A DNA stretch of 64,000 nucleotides, from assembly GCA_041645435.1 (NCBI GenBank), contig JBAZQB010000006.1, positions 1 through 64,000 on the forward strand. Reading direction: 5' to 3'. Below the pieces are notes generated by a model. The model did not search any database. It had not been told where the DNA came from and saw only the letters and a program-made list of their open reading frames with translations. The translations under genes were made by a program, and so were the position numbers. This DNA comes from Methanoregula sp. (GTDB taxonomy: Archaea > Halobacteriota > Methanomicrobia > Methanomicrobiales > Methanospirillaceae). The number at the start of each line of letters is the position of its first letter. Position 1 is the first letter of the stretch. Shown piece by piece: positions 60,333 to 64,000 of the stretch.

Positions 60333-61946
60333 TCACGCGGCTGGCTGGCTCATGACCTTGCGCTCTTCTTCGGTCAGGATCGCAAGCACATCCGCAGTCT
60401 TTCCGATCTGCACGATCCTGCCACCCCGCATCAGGGCGAGCCGGTCGCAGATGTCCCGCACGAACTCCATGTCATGCGAGACGACGATAAAAGTCTCGTC
60501 CATCTCCTCGCGGGCATGGAGGATCGAATGCTTCACATCGATCTTGGTGATGGGGTCCATAGTCCCGGTCGGCTCGTCGAGGATCACGATACGCGGCTCC
60601 CGGATCAGCACCTGTGCCAGTGCTACGCGATGGCGTTCCCCCTCGGAGAGCTGGGCGGGCATCCGGTTGAGGATCTCCTTGCTCTTTTCGTCCGTAAATC
60701 CGGCCATCTTGAGCGTGACCAGTGCCTTTCGCATGGCCAGTTCCTTGGGGAACTCAAGGCCGATGGCATCGGTCAGGTTGTCGAGAACAGTGCGGTGCGG
60801 GAAGAGGTCATATTCCTGGTGCAGGAGACCGATGTAGGGAGTCGCCCGTCCCCGCTGGTCGATCCCCGGCTTGGTCATATCGATCCATTCTTCACCGATG
60901 CGGATGTTTATCTCCCCGCTGGTGGGTTCGATAAGGCCGGCGATAATACCGGAGAGCGTGGTCTTTCCTGCCCCGCTCTTCCCGATAATGCCGAAGATCT
61001 CCTTGGTTGAGACATCAAACGTGACGCCGTTGACTGCTTTGACAACTCCCCGGTCAACCGAGATATAGCGCTTCACGAGATCCCGGGCCACCATGACATG
61101 TTCGCCCATCTCCGCTGCTTCAAACTGCTCGGTATCGTCACACCCTTTCATGAACTCGGCAATGACCTCTTTGGGCGATCCGAGTTTTGCAATGCTCCCG
61201 TCAATGAGAAGGATTGCACGGTTGGCCACATCCTCGATCACCTGCGAGAAGTGGGAGGTGACAACCATACCCATGTTATTGGCCTTTGCCGCCTCGATGA
61301 GCATAGCGTGGACGATCTTGGCCGTACCGGGATCGAGCGTGCCGGTCGGTTCATCGGCAAAAAGCATAAACGGGTCTTTTGCGAGCTGGCGGGCGAGCAC
61401 CACCCGCTGCTTCTCACCCCCGGAAAGGTCACGGGCGATATGCATCATCCGGTGCGAGAGCCGTACCTGGTCGATGAGGTCAGCCGCCCGGTTGATCGCA
61501 AGTTCCTGCGGGTAATTGATATCATCGAGTGCATGAAGGACATTTTCAATAACGCGGTCATCGCCGTACAGGGCAAAGGTGCGCTGGAACATGATCGCGG
61601 TACGGCGCATCAGCCTGCGCCGCAGCTCCTCATCTTTCTCGTTCCAGAGGTCCACGTTCAGCGCAGAGAGTGTTGCGCCACAGTGGGGGCAGGGTTTGCC
61701 CGCTGAGCTCCCCACATCCATGTAGTCACAGCTTCTGCAGGCCGCCACGTGGAAGACAACGGTGCCGCTCGTGGGGGGCTGCTCCACACCGCGCATCAGG
61801 TGCATCAGCACGGTCTTACCGGCCCCGCTCCTGCCGATAATCCCGAGAATCTCTCCTTCTGCGATCTCAAAAGAAATATTCCTGAGTATCCTCTGGCCAT
61901 CGAAATCCATGCAGAGGTTGTCGACCGTGATCAATGGAGCCTTCAT
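60333..61946 (-). CDS. atwA: Methyl-coenzyme M reductase activation component A2
   Basis: The 537-residue product is a twin ABC ATPase. The first nucleotide-binding domain has GRSGAGKT near 38, a zinc-ribbon-like insert CRSCDYMDVGSSAGKPCPHC at 70-89, LSGGEKQRVVLARQLAKDP and ADEPTGTLDP. The second has GKSGAGKT near 320, LSEGERHRVALAQVLIREP and LDEPTGTMDP. No membrane partner exists; A2 binds ATP and supports reductive activation of MCR. It heads the operon and has a good TATA box. Confidence 0.96.
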   Translation of the reverse strand: MKAPLITVDNLCMDFDGQRILRNISFEIAEGEILGIIGRSGAGKTVLMHLMRGVEQPPTSGTVVFHVAACRSCDYMDVGSSAGKPCPHCGATLSALNVDLWNEKDEELRRRLMRRTAIMFQRTFALYGDDRVIENVLHALDDINYPQELAINRAADLIDQVRLSHRMMHIARDLSGGEKQRVVLARQLAKDPFMLFADEPTGTLDPGTAKIVHAMLIEAAKANNMGMVVTSHFSQVIEDVANRAILLIDGSIAKLGSPKEVIAEFMKGCDDTEQFEAAEMGEHVMVARDLVKRYISVDRGVVKAVNGVTFDVSTKEIFGIIGKSGAGKTTLSGIIAGLIEPTSGEINIRIGEEWIDMTKPGIDQRGRATPYIGLLHQEYDLFPHRTVLDNLTDAIGLEFPKELAMRKALVTLKMAGFTDEKSKEILNRMPAQLSEGERHRVALAQVLIREPRIVILDEPTGTMDPITKIDVKHSILHAREEMDETFIVVSHDMEFVRDICDRLALMRGGRIVQIGKTADVLAILTEEERKVMSQPAA

Positions 61947-61984
61947 AATTCCCTTGTATCTAATGTTGTACTGGTGTCATATTA

Positions 61985-61996
61985 CCTTTTATATGC
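61985..61996 (-). promoter_or_regulatory. TATA box of the MCR-activation operon
   Basis: On the minus strand the sequence reads GCATATAAAAGG, about 40 bases before the atwA ATG at 61946. That predicts a transcript start near 61965 with a short leader. It is the only clear promoter ahead of the eight-gene operon. Confidence 0.65.
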
Positions 61997-62022
61997 TGCA
62001 CCACGGCAGTCACGATCGCAAA

Positions 62023-62850
62023 TTATCCGGCAGTCTTCTGCAATGTGAGCAGTTCCTGCACAATGGGCAGCACAGCGCCGACATCCTTTACAACATAATC
62101 TGCGGCAGCATAGAGTTCCTCAGGCCTGTCGCCCGCCTGCTGGATGGTGAGAATGGCAATATCAGCCTTCCGCATGGCACCGAGATCATTGATCCCGTCA
62201 CCCACCATCAGCACTCGGTCATATTCCTGCTGCAGGTCACTGACAATCTGCGCTTTGACCGTAGGTGTGGCAACACCGTAGACGCGGTCGCGGGGGATGC
62301 CGAGATGGTCTGCCATCTTCTCCAGTTTTGTCACCCGGTCTCCTGATGCAATGAACGTCGGGACGCCCATCCGGTGCAGGGCAGTGATCGTCTCTTTTGC
62401 CCCGTCAAACGGCCAGCCGCCCGCCGTGATGGCAAACTCGACGGCCCCGAGCGCCATGTTGATGATCGCCCCGCTGTTCAGGGTAACCACCTCTTCTGCC
62501 TTGCAGACCGTCCAGACATTGCGGATGCATTCCTGTAAGTCGCCCACCCGTGCCCGCTTATCCGTGTAGAGGATATCGCCGATCTCTTCTGCGGTCGTGA
62601 TCTTGCGGGTGCAGCTCACCCCAAAGCCCATCTTGTGCCGGACGAGATATTCGGAAAGGAGCGTATCAGCGGGTGTACTGATCATCTCCTTCGAGTGCAC
62701 GGGCAGCACGACAAGGACACGGTCCGGTGAACTGAAGGTGAGCGTGGTTGTCTCGATACCCGGCAGCAGTTTTTTGTGGCAGATATCCTTTGCCACCCGG
62801 TAAGTATTGAGGAGCGTTCCTGCACTGTCAAAGACTACGGCTACGGACAT
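62023..62850 (-). CDS. HAD-superfamily phosphatase with altered DxD motif
   Basis: The 275-residue product is a HAD protein of the soluble P-type ATPase-like group. Motif I is FDSAGT at 7-12, so Asp8 is the nucleophile but the usual second Asp of DxD is Ala10. FIASGD near 168 is motif II, KAQIV near 205 holds the motif III Lys, and MVGDGINDLGAM near 217 is motif IV. An insertion of about 110 residues follows motif I. Ala at this place is known in phosphonoacetaldehyde hydrolase, so it may be a hydrolase of another type or have low phosphatase activity. Gene divergent to the R15P isomerase. Confidence 0.85.
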   Translation of the reverse strand: MSVAVVFDSAGTLLNTYRVAKDICHKKLLPGIETTTLTFSSPDRVLVVLPVHSKEMISTPADTLLSEYLVRHKMGFGVSCTRKITTAEEIGDILYTDKRARVGDLQECIRNVWTVCKAEEVVTLNSGAIINMALGAVEFAITAGGWPFDGAKETITALHRMGVPTFIASGDRVTKLEKMADHLGIPRDRVYGVATPTVKAQIVSDLQQEYDRVLMVGDGINDLGAMRKADIAILTIQQAGDRPEELYAAADYVVKDVGAVLPIVQELLTLQKTAG

Positions 62851-62864
62851 GGGGCACCCGGTAA

Positions 62865-62875
62865 TAAACTTATAT
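62865..62875 (+). promoter_or_regulatory. TATA box of the ribose-1,5-bisphosphate isomerase gene
   Basis: AACTTATATGT lies 35-45 bases before the ATG at 62910 in a 59-base divergent gap. The gap also has to serve the HAD gene. Confidence 0.4.
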
Positions 62876-62909
62876 GTACTTCACGTTGCCATTGAATCAA
62901 TGAAGCTTA

Positions 62910-63872
62910 ATGTTTCCTACTGAAACCGCAGAGAAGATAAAATGCATGGAGATCCGCGGTGCGGGCAGGATAGCGCGTGCCGCAGCCGAAGCCCTGAAAA
63001 ACGAGGCTCTCCGCTCAAAAGCATCGATCACCGCTGCATTTACCGGTGAGATGGAACGGGCCGCCGCACTGCTGGTTGCAACCCGGCCAACGGCGGTCTC
63101 ACTCCCGAACGCGGTGCATATCGTGATGACCGGTATCGGAGAGGCTAAAACTGCGGACGAAGCGCGGGCAGGAATTGTCCAGCGGGCAGATGCGTTCATC
63201 CAGTCATCCCAGCATGCGGTGGAGAAGATCGCAGAGTTCGGCGCCCGGCATATCCGGGATGGCGACACGATCCTTACCCACTGCAACTCCGAAGTTGCGC
63301 TCGGATGCATCATCGAAGCGCACCGGAGCGGGAAGGAGATCGAGGTCTTTGCCACCGAAGTGCGCCCGAGAAACCAGGGACTCATCACCATCCGGACCCT
63401 CAATGATGCGGGGATTAAAACGAATTTTATCGTCGATTCCGCAGTGCGATCGTTCATCCATGATATCGATCTCGTCATTGTCGGCGCCGATGCGGTGACC
63501 GTGAACGGAGCGGTGGTGAACAAGATCGGGACTTCGCAGGTCGCGCACTCGGCCCATGAAGCGCGGGTGAACGTGCTCGTGGCTGCCGAGACGTACAAGT
63601 TTGCGCCCCGCACGATCATCGGCGAAATGATCCAGATCGAAGAGAGAGAAGCTGGCGAGGTGCTGCCGGATGAGATTGCGCGGACACTGCCGCATGTGAC
63701 CGTCCGCAACCCGGCTTTTGATGTCACCCCGGCGGAGTTCATCGATATCATCGTGACCGAGCAGGGTGCAATTCCCCCCCAGATGGCGTACGTGATCATC
63801 AAGGAGTATCTTGGCTGGGATATCGGGGAATTCAATAAAGGTTTTGAAATTCATACCGGACATAACGAGTAG
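62910..63872 (+). CDS. Ribose-1,5-bisphosphate isomerase
   Basis: The 320-residue product is an eIF2B-alpha-like isomerase: EKIKCMEIRGAGRIARAAAEAL at 9-30, ILTHCNSEVALGCI near 115 (catalytic Cys region), VRPRNQGL near 145, and IVGADAVTVNGAVVNKIGT near 195 (catalytic Asp). It matches R15P isomerase of the archaeal AMP pathway (AMP phosphorylase, R15P isomerase, type III RuBisCO), not methylthioribose-1-phosphate isomerase. The start at 62910 fits the family length. The other two pathway genes are not in the window. Confidence 0.92.
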   Translation: MFPTETAEKIKCMEIRGAGRIARAAAEALKNEALRSKASITAAFTGEMERAAALLVATRPTAVSLPNAVHIVMTGIGEAKTADEARAGIVQRADAFIQSSQHAVEKIAEFGARHIRDGDTILTHCNSEVALGCIIEAHRSGKEIEVFATEVRPRNQGLITIRTLNDAGIKTNFIVDSAVRSFIHDIDLVIVGADAVTVNGAVVNKIGTSQVAHSAHEARVNVLVAAETYKFAPRTIIGEMIQIEEREAGEVLPDEIARTLPHVTVRNPAFDVTPAEFIDIIVTEQGAIPPQMAYVIIKEYLGWDIGEFNKGFEIHTGHNE

Positions 63873-63909
63873 CAGCTGATAACCGCACAACGAAGGAGAG
63901 CGAAAAACC

Positions 63910-64000
63910 ATGGAGATACCATTCACCAAATTACAGGGCAATGGCAATGATTTTGTACTGATCGACGAATACGAAAAGACGATCATTCCCGATGATATGA
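63910..64000 (+). CDS. dapF: Diaminopimelate epimerase, N-terminal fragment (runs off the window)
   Basis: Only 30 residues are visible, beginning MEIPFTKLQGNGNDFVLIDE, the DapF N-terminus with the GNGNDF substrate loop. DapF interconverts LL- and meso-diaminopimelate in lysine synthesis. GGAG (63895-63898) precedes the ATG by about 11 bases. It follows the R15P isomerase gene by 37 bases on the same strand. Confidence 0.92.
   Translation, partial: MEIPFTKLQGNGNDFVLIDEYEKTIIPDDM

Noticed and set aside
59604..61010. 468-residue plus-strand frame opposite mmp3/atwA
   Set aside because: It is a shadow of GC-rich coding sequence on the other strand and resembles no family.
62897..63835. 312-residue minus-strand frame opposite the R15P isomerase
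   Set aside because: It is Ser/Ala/Arg-biased antisense of a well-supported gene.

Overview
The window reads as a euryarchaeal methanogen chromosome, most likely a Methanomicrobiales member of the Methanoregula type (inferred; no rRNA gene is present to confirm it). Evidence: an MCR-activation operon (AtwA with methanogenesis marker proteins 3, 5, 6, 7, 15 and 17), a type II archaeal GAPDH, Orc1/Cdc6, Hel308, RIO1, a Dim2-like KH protein, Tsr3, Cgi121 and a SelB-like GTPase relic. No tRNA, rRNA, CRISPR array or recognisable transposase was found.

Layout. 1-5.2 kb: the end of a membrane pyrophosphatase, then small accessory genes bracketed by two paralogous CARF-like/winged-helix proteins. 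Directly after the second lies an array of three perfect 16-bp palindromes at 19-bp spacing, then a gene-free block that may encode a structured RNA. 5.2-8.3 kb: a redox cluster (Rieske protein, Isf-like flavoprotein, ferredoxin-nitroreductase, flavin reductase) facing a divergent HxlR regulator. 8.5-13.8 kb: an AlkD-like glycosylase and a tightly overlapping operon purA-trm112-membrane protein-cobD-pdxS-pdxT. 13.9-21 kb: a probable replication origin. The operon orc1/cdc6-lrp-aminotransferase lies beside a 600-bp AT-rich intergenic region with three origin recognition boxes, and a further box lies upstream of hel308. 21-26 kb: translation and ribosome biogenesis (Dim2-like, RIO1, TyrS, Tsr3), GAPDH, and a DUF523-like/deoxyribosyltransferase fusion.

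26-34 kb is a surface glycan or protein glycosylation cluster (GT-C enzymes, a DPM synthase-GtrA fusion, WecB, a GT2 enzyme, a methyltransferase and an AglD-like membrane protein); ManC and AsnB at 40.5-43.8 kb probably relate to it. 34-40 kb holds an aSelBL protein, a LemA/DUF2207 pair, a PPC-domain protein and a YgiQ radical SAM protein. 44-52 kb is an envelope and signalling region: a secreted protein with a MacB-type ABC exporter, a repeat-tailed lipoprotein, a receptor-like Ser/Thr kinase with an extracytoplasmic beta-helix paired with a winged-helix/FHA protein, and a chagasin-like lipoprotein. 52-54.6 kb looks recently acquired: a RhuM-family gene next to a degenerate 25-bp tandem repeat.

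54.6-64 kb: the eight-gene operon atwA-mmp3-mmp6-mmp5-mmp15-mmp17-mmp7-cmd, nearly every junction overlapping, dedicated to ATP-dependent reductive activation of methyl-coenzyme M reductase. It is followed by a HAD phosphatase with an altered active site, a divergent ribose-1,5-bisphosphate isomerase, and the start of dapF. The strongest leads are the palindrome array with its candidate ncRNA, the unusual CARF-like pair, the kinase/FHA-regulator pair, the 25-bp repeat block and the origin architecture.
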